DNA of 64,000 nt from Rhodosorus marinus (Eukaryota; Rhodophyta; Stylonematophyceae; Stylonematales; Stylonemataceae): positions 967,001 through 1,031,000 of the forward strand of contig JAMWBK010000001.1 of NCBI GenBank assembly GCA_029953675.1, read 5' to 3'. How positions within the stretch are numbered: position 1 is the first letter of the stretch; each line of letters starts with the position of its first letter. The notes under the pieces are model-generated. The model was not told where the DNA came from. It saw only the letters and a list, made by a program, of their open reading frames with translations, and ran no database searches. The position numbers were made by a program, and so were the translations under genes. Shown piece by piece: positions 35,050 to 46,085 of the stretch.

Positions 35050-36236
35050 TTGGTAGGTTTGTCATGACGTTAACGTTTATCGGACGGTTCGGATAAACTT
35101 CGACGTGGATAGACTATTAAAAACCAGTATAAAAAGGGAGGGATGTCCAATAAACTTATTCGAAAAAACAGGTCCGATTGCCCGTCCGATAAACAGGTCC
35201 AATAAATCGTATAATATTCAATCAACGTTAGTCAATAATCAATCATCTCATCATCATCAGTTTACGAGAGCCCAACTACGCTGAGAAGCGAGAAACAAGA
35301 CGCTGATGACGCGCGTCGAACAATAAAGCCGCGTTGGAACGCCATAAGGTCAAGGACAGCTCCGTGAGGAGGCTATCAAGACGACTTGGGCTGTGACGAA
35401 AGAGCCCACGAAACCAGCGAGAGCCGACACAATCAACTAAACCAAGGCACTCGATGATGAGTGGAACAAACCGATAGGACAAGGCCGAATCGCGGAGCGT
35501 AGAGTCCAACATAGCTGCAGCGTACTGGGACTCCTTCAGTTGCCGCATTGACCGAGCCGCAGCGCCACGGCAGCGTGCAGATGCGGGTAGGTATCTGGTC
35601 GCCTGAGGGCAAGGAATAGAAAGGTCAACGTACTCACTCCGACGGGCGCTGAGATCAGTCACCACTAGATCCTCCACCCGCTGCACCCCTGGTGCGTCAG
35701 CCGTATCAGTAATTGCCGTGACCACGGGCAGAGGGACTTCATACTCCACCTCCCGGTCCGGGCCCAGCATCTGGGATCTCCTGTCCAGGTATTGAATCAT
35801 GATTACTTCTTGGTAGGACAAACTCTCAGTCGACAGGCTGTCATGCCTTTGTGATTTGTTGAGCATGCAAAAACCGCCTTTGGGATCCCCCGACGGAAAA
35901 GGTAGTCACAACCAGGCGCGGGTCGATGAACAAAAAATAAATTTAAAAAATAAAATAAAATAAAAAAAATCAAACCTTAGTCTGGTCGGCAAGCGACCAT
36001 GCACCGAAAAAGATGAAAAAATCATTGAAAAAATATCGGACGCAATCGGTCGTTATCGGACCATTTAACGAAAAATATTTTTTGTTTTATATTCAGGTCT
36101 GATAAACTCATATCGGACGGGGTCCACAGAAAATACCTTCCATTATTACTATATAGAGCTCCGAAAACAGTTTATCGGACAGTCCGATATTTATTGCTCG
36201 CGATCGGACGGTTTTTTATCGGACAGAGATGACAAC
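35050..36236. mobile_element. Non-coding DNA transposon rich in TCCGATAA motifs
   Basis: Both ends carry TTTATCGGAC/GTCCGATAAA repeats in opposite orientation near GTTTGTCATGACG (left) and GATGACAACCC (right, the reverse complement of GGGTTGTCATC). The interior repeats the motif many times. A second copy lies at about 50155-50640, with the same order of blocks (TATTGAATCATGATTA, then AATATCGGACGCAA, then a GACAACCC end). No transposase frame is present, so this looks non-autonomous. The left boundary is approximate. Confidence 0.7.
35247..35783 (-). mobile_element. Family B RLE-type LINE, 5'-truncated, nested in DNA transposon
   Basis: The minus strand encodes an uninterrupted endonuclease C-terminus. 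It has SEYVDLSIPCPQATRYL (the D-x-S-x-P core strand), MRQLKESQYAAAML, YRFVPLIIECLGLVDCVGSRW, LTLWRSNAALL and a stop after VSRFSA at 35276. The 3' end is CTCTCGTAAACTGATGATGATGAG. The flanking DNA transposon sequence (AATCAT on the left, GTCCAGGTATTGAATCATGATTA on the right) is continuous in the copy at 50.2 kb, which therefore shows the empty site. The ORF that starts at 35866 takes its first ~28 residues from the host transposon. Confidence 0.83.
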
Positions 36237-36254
36237 CCTTTGCTTGGGTATGCG

Positions 36255-36590
36255 CCAATTTCTGACTTAGTTGAAGAAAATATGCTAGGGGTTTGTCTTC
36301 CACAGGCATTCGTGCTTCGGCTCTAGAGCATCGCCCGGTGCCCGGTACCTCTGGTCATTCAAGTGCTGTGGGTTCATGGATTCCGTTCGTTGGTTTCGGG
36401 AATATAGTTCCGCGAACGTCCTGACCGTTTGTCCTCGTTGTTGACCCATTTTAAGCTTCTTGCTGTGGCGGATGCACGCAGCTTTGATGTTGGAGGCGCA
36501 CGATCTTCGCCGCGCCTAGTCTTTTTATTCCTTTCGGGTTTTTTTGGTTCAGTCTCCGATTAAAGAAATTCATTCAATTGAAGAATGCAT
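36255..36590 (+). mobile_element. Family A RLE-type LINE, 3' end
   Basis: The plus strand shares long blocks with the minus-strand copies at 52925 and 54935: GTTCCGCGAACG, GTCCTCGTTGTT.ACCCATTT, TTTGATGTTGGAGGCGC.CGATCTTCGCCGCGC. It ends at TTCAGTCTCCGATTAAAGAAATTCATTCAATTG, the family A terminus with its short ATTCATTC tail. Confidence 0.75.
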
Positions 36591-37364
36591 AGATTTCAAT
36601 GTTTTGGATGCCCTATTGGCCTCATCTGCTAAGCCATAGCCCCTGCCGTTCCAACCGGCGCATCCAGATTCTGATGCCCCAAGTGGTTGCCCCAATGCTT
36701 GATGTTGTTGGAACTGGTAGTTCTGACAGAGCTATACCCGTGGATGCGCATACACCGTTTATCGTAGCTAGGTACCCCGGGATGAGGGGGTTACACCGAT
36801 CTTTTCATCTAAATAGTGTTCGAAGTAGTGTTGCGCTGCAGTAGGCACCTGCTCAATAAAGGATACAGTTACCTCTTGCTCGAGCAACCCCTCTGGTCGC
36901 AGAGTGGCTAGCATATTATGTACCATACGTTGGTGCTAGATATAGGAGCAGCTGATTCTAATCTAAGTCAATAGCCCTAGACTAGTATGAGGTGCCTAGA
37001 TCACATATGGAGTTCCAACACTCCCCCTCGCCGAATACTTGTCTCGGCTTACCGGCATATCTGCAACTCCCAATCCTCACTTCCTATGCGTAACCTTGTT
37101 TGTCGAGTAATACGGTTGCTCCTCCTTCAGTCGATTGAGGAAAACGTTCCCATCTAGGATGTGCGTACAAAAACCCCATGTTTTTCATATTATGATCTGG
37201 TGATCTCGTCTTCGTGCCACTCATCATCCCGTCGGCTGTGTTGCGATTTCCTCCATGGTTCCGTCTCCTTTCGCGGCTCTCAGCCAGCTTCGAAACTCCC
37301 CTTGCAACTGTCCTTGGATATGATCCAGAATAGAATTCGCAGTGAAGCGGTTGCTACCGTGAGC

Positions 37365-37425
37365 AAGCCCTCTTGTTTCTCGCTTCTCAGGGTAGTTCGG
37401 CTCTGAATAAACGGATGATGATGTG
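37365..37425 (+). mobile_element. Family B LINE terminus, short fragment
   Basis: About 45 bp match the family B end: CTTGTTTCTCGCTTCTCAG, then GGCTCTGAATAAACGGATGATGATG. The upstream sequence does not align, so the insertion was very short or has been rearranged. Confidence 0.5.
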
Positions 37426-38180
37426 AGGGGTTTGGTTGGTCGCAGAAGGAGGTGAGAAGCTCGTCTGTACTCAAGAAGCTGGTCCAATTGTCATAGAATC
37501 TCAGTTCAATAATGCATTTTAAATGGGGCATTTAATTTATTTTCATCATACGAATGAGCTTCGCTATATTGTATTCTAGTTGTATCCAATCATAAAGCAA
37601 TGGGGCAATTTTTCATGAATATGTGAAATAAATTTATGTAGGGGCATGCTTTTGCGCTAATGGCCACAATAAATTCATTCAATGCCACAGAATGTACTCA
37701 AATCTAGCTATTATTATTGAACTGAGGCATGCCTCATCGCCTCATTGCCTCATTCCCCAGTGGTCCACTATAGTACCATTATTATTAGTACAAGTTCATT
37801 CCTCGATTTATTTTTGTTAGTTCATGCAAAAAGTGGGGTTGCCTAACCAAGCTGCTAGGGGTGGTTTGTAAGGCAGGATTGGTGCCCTGCGGGTCGTCGG
37901 TTGCAGACTACTCGCTTCGAGCGTTGGGGTGAGGGGGAGGGAGAGGTCTAAACTTCTAAAAGTGCGAATGCAGAGTGGGACTATGCTAAATGAGAGGCAA
38001 TTTAGAGAAGACTGTTAGAGTAAGTCTCGATATCGTTTACACGTCCTCGATGCTGCGGCTGAGGTGGTGGATATGGGTTGTGAAGAAAGATGGAAGGATG
38101 TGCTTCCAATTCATAACCTTGATGTGGAATCATTCTTTTATTTGTTTTGTGGATGAAGCGGGAAGTTTGCTGAGAGTCTC

Positions 38181-39212
38181 TTAGCATGCCACTCCAGGTA
38201 TCAATGCTGGCTCATTGCTTTCTGCAAGTATGTCCCTCCAGTCCGTTGCAGACATTCTTCTAATGTCAGTACGGAATTCGTATCTTTCACCTGGTACAAT
38301 ATCGGACGGGATGAGCCTTAGCCGGATCCTTACGTTTCTAGCACCTGCTGCTAGATTCCTGGCTCTTTGGCCCTTAACCCATCTTCCGTCAGAGTCAAAA
38401 AGCTTGAGGGTGATCATCACGGGGCCGTCCGGGGCTTCGTAGGATATTTCTCTCGCGATCGTCGTACACGGATTCAGCCTACCCGGGCTCCGGTCACTGA
38501 ACCGCACTGAAAAGCCCCTCGGGTTATTGCTGGATGCTGTAACAACCTTCTCTATTCTGTCGAAGCGTTCCCTTGCGGGAGTATTGGGTGCCCTGATATC
38601 AATTCTTATTATCATCTTTGTACCTTCGACTATGCGTCTGCCCTGCTCAGTGAATCTAGCCCGGATTGTCGTGCTCACATCCCTTCCAGCCGGCACGTAG
38701 TGTCTGGAGCTTCCCAAATAAACTAGATCAAGCTCATCCTTTATAGCTACGACAAGATAAGCATCCCTCGCAGCTGTATACGTAATCTCGAGGTCTGTAA
38801 ACGGTTGCTGCGGCGGTACTGTGTCAAAATCATCCTGAAAGTCGATCCGGTCGTATACCGCAACATGCACTTGAGAGTCCGATGCCGTAATACTTCCTCC
38901 GCCGTCCGTCAACTGATTTACAACCCGATAACTGTTCCCAACAGGTAGTGCAGTGGGGAAATCAATGAAAACGGATTTCGCGCCATGGAAAGCCCCGGAG
39001 ATCTCGAGTACCCCAAAAGCGAGTTGTTGGCCCCTTGAGTCCAGTAGCCTTGAGTAGAGCGTTCTCCTCCCATCCGTCTCAACTTCCAAATGTGACACGT
39101 ACGGGGCGGACGTGCTTATCCACCTAGGGGTTCCTTTCATCCACTTTAGCGAATCTGCAGCAATCCCTAGCACCAGCACTGCGGCGACTAAGGTCTTGTA
39201 CGCCAGCCTCAT
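38181..39212 (-). CDS. Secreted protein with three beta-sandwich-like repeats, paralog
   Basis: This single exon encodes 343 residues from the ATG at 39212. Residues 1-19 (MRLAYKTLVAAVLVLGIAA) form a signal peptide. The rest aligns along its whole length with the 33105-34145 product: SLKWMKGTPRWIS matches FLKWVSGRPTMIS, YLVVAIKDELDLVYLGSS matches YIVVAIKDETDSVYLGSA, and SYEAPDGPVMITLKLFDS matches the equivalent strand. Three beta units are present, and both proteins end in Cys. There are few cysteines otherwise. The function is unknown; an extracellular matrix or wall protein is inferred from the signal peptide and repeat build. A TATA-like element lies about 100 bp upstream. Confidence 0.83.
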   Translation of the reverse strand: MRLAYKTLVAAVLVLGIAADSLKWMKGTPRWISTSAPYVSHLEVETDGRRTLYSRLLDSRGQQLAFGVLEISGAFHGAKSVFIDFPTALPVGNSYRVVNQLTDGGGSITASDSQVHVAVYDRIDFQDDFDTVPPQQPFTDLEITYTAARDAYLVVAIKDELDLVYLGSSRHYVPAGRDVSTTIRARFTEQGRRIVEGTKMIIRIDIRAPNTPARERFDRIEKVVTASSNNPRGFSVRFSDRSPGRLNPCTTIAREISYEAPDGPVMITLKLFDSDGRWVKGQRARNLAAGARNVRIRLRLIPSDIVPGERYEFRTDIRRMSATDWRDILAESNEPALIPGVAC

Positions 39213-40732
39213 GGTTGATTAACGGCATGTGCTCCTTCGACAATAGACATCGCTCAGCTGCTGAGCAATGGCTCCGAGAGAAATGACTCCGAGAGTAGAC
39301 CGGTAGATATATAAAGCTTGCAGGGTTCGTCTCAACTGTGACAACGGGAGACATGTCTTTCTAGCCATTATGAGCTGTACAGTTCATTTCCTGATAAGTC
39401 GCTTTCTGGTTTAACCGTGGCGGCGGTTGGACCTAGCACAATCGGGAACTGAAAAATATGACTTCGCATGTCCGCCTCCCTACTTACTTTCTCAGATTGC
39501 ATCGATTTGACGCGTAAGCGCAATGCGAATTCCCACCGATAGCCTCAGACGCAAAAGGCCGTCGAACGACTTGCAGCTCAGAATGGTCAAATCGAAACAA
39601 TTCACATTCGCAACTTTTCGGAGAGGACGTCACACCACCTAAACGGAACGTGACCTGTGCATAGGTTCTGCCAATTCCGTTGAATCCCCACAGCGGTCTT
39701 TCGGCTGCCCTCCATGCTGTGGGAGGCTAAATCGAAACAATCCTTACTTGCTATTTTCCACGGAGAAGCCGTCAGACAACCTAAAAAGCGAAGCGGGGGG
39801 AACCGCGAATAGAACCCCTTGTATTAGCGCTGTCCATGTGACAATTCAAAGCAGCAGCTGTTTATACGAAGAACTTGGTCAAACGGGGCTTCAACCCACA
39901 TTTTATCATGACCAATTGAAACCTCCTTCCCGTGCGACACCCTCACTTTGTCGGGCCACCTCATGTGGCCACCTCTTGTGTTCCGATTGCGCAATGGCGA
40001 ACGCGCTAAAGTGTCATAAAAGATCTATTTCCTGTTTTCTTCTTATTATTTTTTGTTTTAGTTTATTTTCAATTCTAATCTGCCATAAATTGCTGGCAAA
40101 ATTTTTGGTTTGCCACCAAACGCCCTTTATTTAAGTCACTCATTGAATGACTCATCTGATGATTGGACTTTGTAGTCGAATCATTAAAGACGGCTTGATC
40201 CGCGAAAGCAGGCACAGTGGTTTTAACCTAATTGCAGGTTCCAGCAGGTATCCAACAGAAAGCTGCCCACTACGCTTAGTTGAAAAGGGCGGTACGTTGC
40301 CGTTTCATGAATCGTTCAGTCAATCATGCCTGCGTCTTTTTAGTGAAACACCGGGAATATGCCATACTGAGGAAAAGAACCCCCGCAAGGAAAGTTCAAT
40401 GCCTTTGTTTTGGATCTTTGTGAGCGCTGTTACGTTTCTGACTCAGCTAATGCTATTCTCAATGGCACTAAGATCCTGTTGACGAAGCCCTTGCTCTATG
40501 ATGAAGCAGCCGTATGTTGAGCTGAATTTCCTGTGTAGACATTGGATTCTCGCAGCTTTCCGTTCATGCCTGATCTGGCTGGTTTGTGTTCTAGCAATCC
40601 TTCCAATGGATTTGTGATATCATTATACGAAGGTGTACGTTTGGAGGAAAATTTTCAATGATGCCCCTTCGCTCAGCTTCACTAGAAAGTCAGATTTTTG
40701 TTTATACTACAAAAGTAAGATAACAGCGGACA
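39213..40732. other. Intergenic region, nothing coding recognised
   Basis: A degenerate direct repeat begins AAATCGAAACAAT at 39588 and 39729 and continues to ACCTAAA(C/A); the period is about 140 bp. No open frame shows coding character. Confidence 0.5.
39306..39316 (-). promoter_or_regulatory. TATA-like box of the 38181-39212 gene
   Basis: The minus strand reads CTTTATATATC about 95-105 bp before the ATG, which would fit a leader of roughly 70 nt. Assigned by position and sequence only. Confidence 0.4.
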
Positions 40733-42364
40733 CTAGGAAGCGACTAGTTTCGGGAATGCGAAAAGCCCCGGAATCACTCTCTCGGACCACCCAGAGCCCT
40801 CGGGAAACATTGCAATTCGCAGTTGGAGCTCCTCACCGCTTTCGAAGACACCTTCAGGAACCTGCACAGGAACTACCAAACCTGTTCTTCCCTGCTCAAC
40901 AGAGTAGGTCTTTGTGCTAAGAATCTTCTTGGATTCCAGGACCTGAAGTCTCGCCTGTACTACGCGGCCAGACTCCACGGATATAACATTCACCCCGATC
41001 TCGTTGAGTCCATCTTTCACGTCCAGCACTTCATCCACAAAACCCAAGAAGTCTTCAAACATAGGCGTGGGTGTGGGCACATACGTAGTTTCGCACCCGT
41101 CTGCTTCTTCGATCGAATAGACGTGCACTACCCCACTGTCGACCGCAGATACTTGATTCTCCTTCGGCGCTCCAATGACAAGGTAGTCCTCCGTGACGTC
41201 GAGCATTTTCCCAAAGTTGTCGTTTTCCTGTCCCATCGGGTTCACTACAGTGTTGGAGAGTTTGAATATACCGTCCACGTCCTTAGCATAGATGTAAACT
41301 GCGCCTGCGCCGGATGCAGTCTCTGGAGACGTCCAGGCACCAATGAAAATGAAGTTGCCCTTCGCCACCAGTCGTTGCCCAAAACGGAGATTTCCTCTCC
41401 GAGGAGGGTCCAAATGTTGCTTAAACTCCCATTGGTTTCCACTTCTCTGATACAATTGAGCTCCTCCAGTGTTTTCACCTGCCTCAGAGTCCCTGCGCTC
41501 TCCAGCGACAACGATATAGGATCCATCCGAGGATATCGCGAGACCTTCTCCAAAGTGAGCATTCACATCCGCAGGAACTCCATTGCTAGCATCGACACGG
41601 AATTCCTGTACTTCTACCCATTCTCCCTCGATCCTGTGGAAAACGTACGCTGCTCCCTCTCCGTCGTAAGCCCGCGGAGCCCCAGCGAGCAGCACATCGC
41701 CATTCAGTCGAAGTTCATCGGCCCAATGGATTCTCGGTACTACCCCGCGCAGCTGTTGGACGAGCTCAAATGGAGAGCTCTGATCAGCCCTCTCGTACAC
41801 GTATATTTTCCCGGCCCGAGCGATGTTGTCGACCTCGTTCTTCGTGAACCTGGCACCCACAACTAGCCGATTCCCCTCGATGGCGACAGAATATCCGTAG
41901 AAGCCGGACCTTTGTGAATCCCATGGAACAAGCCTCTGCGTTAGTTGAAACAATCCGTTCAGCCCTTTCTGCCACACGTACACAGCTCCGGACCTATATT
42001 CTCCTAGCGGCTCCTCGTATGGGGCTCCACCCACAATCGTGTCGTCCCATATATCAATGTTCAGTCCCAAGTACGCGAGGGACATTGGGTGGCTTGCCAC
42101 AAGTTCCTGTAGGGGTTCGAAGAGTCCACTCTGTGAGCTCTTCTCGAAGACGTAGATTTTGCCCCTCCAATTGTTGTTCCCATAGGCTCCCGCGATGATG
42201 ACATCACCATAGATCCGCGTGTAGTGACCCATGTTGTCATGCGCAGGGTCTTCCGAGAACGGAAGCAGTTCCTGGAGCTTTGAGACATTCAGGGTCTGTA
42301 GAAACTCTCCATGCACCGAGTAGAGTGATACCACTAAAAGCGCAACGCAGACTGTTTTGTACAT
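40733..42364 (-). CDS. Secreted seven-bladed FG-GAP beta-propeller with C-terminal beta module
   Basis: This single exon encodes 543 residues from the ATG at 42364, with a signal peptide (MYKTVCVALLVVSLYSVHG). Seven FG-GAP/integrin-alpha-like blades follow in order: VIIAGAYGNNNWRGKIYVF, TIVGGAPYEE, LVVGARFTKNE, VLLAGAPRAYDGEGAAYVF, YIVVAGERRD, FIFIGAWTSP and YLVIGAPKEN. Calcium-loop DxDxDG motifs are not evident. After a short TPTP linker comes a ~110-residue beta module ending LRIAMFPEGSGW, which resembles the last repeat unit of the neighbouring secreted proteins (YTFRVDIRRMSAPSW). FG-GAP propellers usually mediate extracellular binding. The single-exon form is shared with the other cluster genes. 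No catalytic site is recognised. Confidence 0.9.
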   Translation of the reverse strand: MYKTVCVALLVVSLYSVHGEFLQTLNVSKLQELLPFSEDPAHDNMGHYTRIYGDVIIAGAYGNNNWRGKIYVFEKSSQSGLFEPLQELVASHPMSLAYLGLNIDIWDDTIVGGAPYEEPLGEYRSGAVYVWQKGLNGLFQLTQRLVPWDSQRSGFYGYSVAIEGNRLVVGARFTKNEVDNIARAGKIYVYERADQSSPFELVQQLRGVVPRIHWADELRLNGDVLLAGAPRAYDGEGAAYVFHRIEGEWVEVQEFRVDASNGVPADVNAHFGEGLAISSDGSYIVVAGERRDSEAGENTGGAQLYQRSGNQWEFKQHLDPPRRGNLRFGQRLVAKGNFIFIGAWTSPETASGAGAVYIYAKDVDGIFKLSNTVVNPMGQENDNFGKMLDVTEDYLVIGAPKENQVSAVDSGVVHVYSIEEADGCETTYVPTPTPMFEDFLGFVDEVLDVKDGLNEIGVNVISVESGRVVQARLQVLESKKILSTKTYSVEQGRTGLVVPVQVPEGVFESGEELQLRIAMFPEGSGWSERVIPGLFAFPKLVAS

Positions 42365-43562
42365 GTTGGTAGCACCTAACGTGTTATACCAGTCTCCGCT
42401 TCTTTCGAGTCGCGAACTGTCCTTCTCTTTACCTCTCTCTTTCCAAGAGGAGCTTCAGATCTCTGGATCCAGAATTTATGGTCTGCGAAAATCCAAAGCT
42501 GGCGTTGATCCCATGGTTCTCCCGATATTAGGCCGAGGTGTCTTCATGCATTCTTGTGGATTGGGGCGATGCCAATCGCTAATGCATTGGCCTATCCTGC
42601 TGACAGGTTTGGCACGGCGGCAAAGCTAACGCGTACAATTCTGATAACCCGGTTGAGGCTACTAGGAATTTTCGAATTGAAGCGCGCTTAAGCCAGCGGA
42701 TATACTAGGTTGGTAAGAAACGTCATAAAATCCCGTTCTGTTCTGATAAAAGAACGGGGCGGGGCTGAGCACCGATGGGTGGTTGTTGCACATTGGCACT
42801 GAATGCGGGAATTGAATTCTAACTATAGCGCATAAAACAAAACAAAAGCAAGAAGAAGGTCCAACGGAAACGAGTGAAACGATGCTTAGCATCGTTTAGA
42901 GGACTGTTTTATACCACGGAGGCGAAGACGCCACAATCGTCAGCGGTGCTTAGAATCCTTGATTTCAGCACGTTCCAAAAATAGTTGTAAATTAATCCCT
43001 GCGCACGGAAGAGCTGACACTTACCATTTGTTTTCAGCAACGGAATAGTTATCAGCAAAAAAAAATAAAAAAATTCGAGTGAATTAGACTAGCACGGGAC
43101 TTCCATCGTTTATACACAGAGAAAAAAAGAATAGATTAATGTATTGATCGAAAAAACGGTCGTTGGATCGACTCTATGTGTTTGCTTGGCCGCCCTGATC
43201 GACCGAAAAATGATTGGGTACAAGGAAGATGGATTGGGGCGGATGCGAAGACGTGGTCTTCCTATCACCAGACTATACACACTCAACATGCGAAGAGAGA
43301 GCTCGTTCTGCTCAAGCGCTTGGCCTTGCACTTGCTGCTCCTCTTTTCTCCCTATGTGTGTGGGGCTGCCGTGGGGTCTGATACACAAGAAAGGCTCTTT
43401 TTTCAGCTTCTATTTCCAGCAGCAGTGGTAAAACGACATAGCCGGAATTTCTCCACCTTCGCTCCTCGCTGGGAACTTCTTGGCAAGTTTTTGAAATTGA
43501 AATGGTTCAAAAATAATTTGTAATAAGCATAATTAGGCTGATCTTTTTCCTGTGTAAACTGG
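42365..43562. other. Intergenic region, nothing recognised
   Basis: This lies between two FG-GAP genes. There is no supported coding frame. It contains an A-rich stretch (about 43058-43072). Confidence 0.5.
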
Positions 43563-44867
43563 TTAGCTCTGTCTAAGGTATTCTCGTAACCCATAACTCG
43601 CGCGTTCCGCTATCGCATAGACGTGCACCGCACCACTTTCCGCTGCTTGTACTTGATTTTCCTTCGGAGCTCCAATCACCAAATATTCCGCGTTGACGTC
43701 CACCATTTTCCCGAAGTTATCGTTTTCTTGTCCCGTCGGATTCAATATGGTATCATAGAGTTGGAAGATACCGTCCGTATCCTTGATGTACGCGTAAACC
43801 GCGCCTGCTCCTGGAGCAATCTCCGGAGAAGTCCAAGCGCTAATGAAAATAAAGTTGCCCATCGCAACGAGGCGTTGTCCAAACCGAAGATCTCCTCCTC
43901 GCGGAGGACTTAAATGCTGCTTGAACTCCCAACTACTTCCGTTCCTTTCATACAACTGGGCTGCCCCGGTGTTTTCACCCATCTCAGAGCTCCTGCGCTC
44001 CCCCCCAACCACCATGTACGATCCGTCCGACGATATTGCGTTGCCTTCCCCGAGGTGAGCATCCCCATTAACAGGAATCCCATTGCTCGTGTCGACACGT
44101 AGCTCCTGTACCTCGACCCATTCTCCGTCGATTCTGTGGAAAATATAACCTGCACCTTCTCCGCCATACGCCCGAGGAGCACCGCAAAGCAGCACATCAC
44201 CATGTAGGCGGAGTTCATCTGCCCAATGAGCTCGACTCATTGTTCCACGAAGCTGCTGCACTAGCAAAAAAGGAGAGTTTCGATCCATCCGCTCGTAAAC
44301 GTATATTTTCCCGGCCTCGCCAATTCTGTCCACCTCATTTCTCGTGAACCGCGCTCCGATTACAAGCCGGTCGCCTTCGATGGCTACTGAATATCCGTAA
44401 TAGCCTCTCCTCTGTGAATCCCATGGGATTAGCCTCTGTGTTTGATGAAAACGTCCGTCCAGCCCCTTTTGCCAAACGTAAACCACGCCAGACCTGTACT
44501 CTCCCTGTGGCTCCTCGTATGGAGCTCCGCCAACTATTGTGTCCTCCCATATGTCAATGTTTAGACCCAGATATGCGAGAGTCATTGGGTGGCTCGCCAC
44601 CAGTTCCTGCAGGGGTTCAAAGAGCCCAGTTCCTGAGTTCTTTTCGAAGACGTAAATTTTTCCTCTCCAATTCCTGTTTCCGTAGGCGCCTGCGATTATG
44701 ACATCTCCAAAAACCTTGGTATAGTGACCCATGTTGTCACGCGCCGAATCTTGAGAGAATGGAAGCAGGGTCTGCAGTTTTACAAATTCTGGATTCTCCA
44801 GGAATCCACCGAATACTGGGCGAAGTTGTACCAGCAGTATCGCGAGGCAAATCGTAGCCGTATGCAT
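43563..44867 (-). CDS. Secreted seven-bladed FG-GAP beta-propeller, short form
   Basis: This single exon encodes 434 residues, with a signal peptide (MHTATICLAILLVQLRPVFG). It is very close to the 40733-42364 protein across all seven blades: VIIAGAYGNRNWRGKIYVF, TIVGGAPYEEPQGEYRSG, LVIGARFTRNE, VLLCGAPRAYGGEGAGYIF, FIFISAWTSP and YLVIGAPKEN. The match stops abruptly after HVYAIAE, where the paralog continues into its linker and C-terminal beta module. Here a 14-residue unrelated tail (ASYGLREYLRQS) ends the protein. No splice donor that would extend it was found. It is either a natural propeller-only form or a 3'-truncated duplicate; the intact frame and conserved blades favour a functional gene. 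Confidence 0.85.
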   Translation of the reverse strand: MHTATICLAILLVQLRPVFGGFLENPEFVKLQTLLPFSQDSARDNMGHYTKVFGDVIIAGAYGNRNWRGKIYVFEKNSGTGLFEPLQELVASHPMTLAYLGLNIDIWEDTIVGGAPYEEPQGEYRSGVVYVWQKGLDGRFHQTQRLIPWDSQRRGYYGYSVAIEGDRLVIGARFTRNEVDRIGEAGKIYVYERMDRNSPFLLVQQLRGTMSRAHWADELRLHGDVLLCGAPRAYGGEGAGYIFHRIDGEWVEVQELRVDTSNGIPVNGDAHLGEGNAISSDGSYMVVGGERRSSEMGENTGAAQLYERNGSSWEFKQHLSPPRGGDLRFGQRLVAMGNFIFISAWTSPEIAPGAGAVYAYIKDTDGIFQLYDTILNPTGQENDNFGKMVDVNAEYLVIGAPKENQVQAAESGAVHVYAIAERASYGLREYLRQS

Positions 44868-46085
44868 CTTCCTGGTTGCTTAGTTTAGATCTATTCACGC
44901 TCCGTAAAAATCGTTAAGACCTTCCTTCCAGTAGTTGCATAGAGTTTGTGCGCCCCTTCTTGCCCCTCCACAAGCAGTAGCTCTCGCATGAGGTTTGAAG
45001 AGCAAGATTTCGTCTTCCTCACCTGGCTTACGTTCTTATGTTGCATCAGATTATTCAAACAGGGAAGCTCCTGAAGTCGCAATGCTTTCTTCGAAACTGT
45101 TTTGAACGTGTACAGACATCTTTCCCGAACATGAAACCACAAGCAGCAGAGATTAGAGTAGCAAGCGAGAAATTGAGCCAACGCAACGTGTTAGAGGAAG
45201 TATCTCGTCCTGATACGAAAAGCTATTAGGAAATTTCTGAGTGACAGTATTCAAGAATTGCGTCTGATCGTAAGGCATCAGAATCCATTCCAGCCCGGCA
45301 GCCGATCAGATTGCCATTCGACGCGCAAAGTCCGAACACACTCCTAAACTGAGAATCAAAACAACCGATAATGACTGACCCGTTTCCAGCGGCGCAGCTG
45401 AGAACCAGACCCAACCGATAATGACTGACCCGTTCCCAGCGGTGTTGCTGAGAGGCATTCGAAGGATTTTCATGATGGTAGAACGCCTGAAACTTCTAGT
45501 TGAAACAGGATGCGGATTTGTCGAGACACGGTCATTTAACCAAACGTTGCGGTAGTACGCTGGTCAATCGAGGCAGCCAGGATTGCCGTTTGTTTGAGGG
45601 AGGCTTGTGTGTTCATTTCGCATCAGCAGGCAGGGAATAATACCGCTCTCAGAGACAAGAGGTGTTCACTTGAGAACGGCGTTGAAAATGGCCAGTAGGC
45701 TTGGACTGCGTGATGCTGAGGTGGTGGTTCGCGGGGCTTGCTGAGGCCACGAATTTGAGGGTAAAAGTCAAACGATTATGATAGTCAATTCGCTCGACTT
45801 TCTTTCGGATGAAAAGAAGATGGTTGTGAGAGCGTACGCAGACGCCTCTTGTTTTTCTGGCGGGCTGCCTAAAAGCAAGAAGAGGCCCACGCTAGTTCTG
45901 ACGTAGGTGGGGGTCGTCGTGTGCTCGAGCACGTTCTACTGCACTCTAGCCGATCGGACAAAGGCTGAAAATCTTTCCAATACCCAGGTTGCACGAAGAT
46001 AAGATCAAGAACAATGTTGCCCGAGGCGTTTTCTACCTTAAGTGGTATTTGAAATTTTATCAAAGCCGGCTACACTGCGCTACAG
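44868..46085. other. Intergenic region with a small tandem repeat
   Basis: There is no supported gene. An imperfect direct repeat of period 50 bp (AACCGATAATGACTGACCCGTT at 45363 and 45413) is present. Confidence 0.55.

Larger units (their letters stand above)
34146..38180. other. Intergenic region rich in mobile-element remnants
   Basis: No gene is supported. It contains a TCCGATAA-rich DNA transposon (35050-36236) with a nested family B LINE, a family A LINE 3' end (36255-36590), a short family B terminus (37365-37425), an A/T-only tract (35931-35970) and an A/T-rich stretch with short CCTCATT repeats (37540-37810). Confidence 0.7.

Noticed and set aside
35276-35866. A single 196-codon gene
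   Set aside because: Comparison with the 50.2-kb element shows the first ~28 codons come from a DNA transposon and the rest from a truncated LINE.
40823-41866. A 347-codon open frame on the plus strand
   Set aside because: It is antisense to the FG-GAP propeller gene, has no family motif, and the minus strand shows seven clean blades and a signal peptide.
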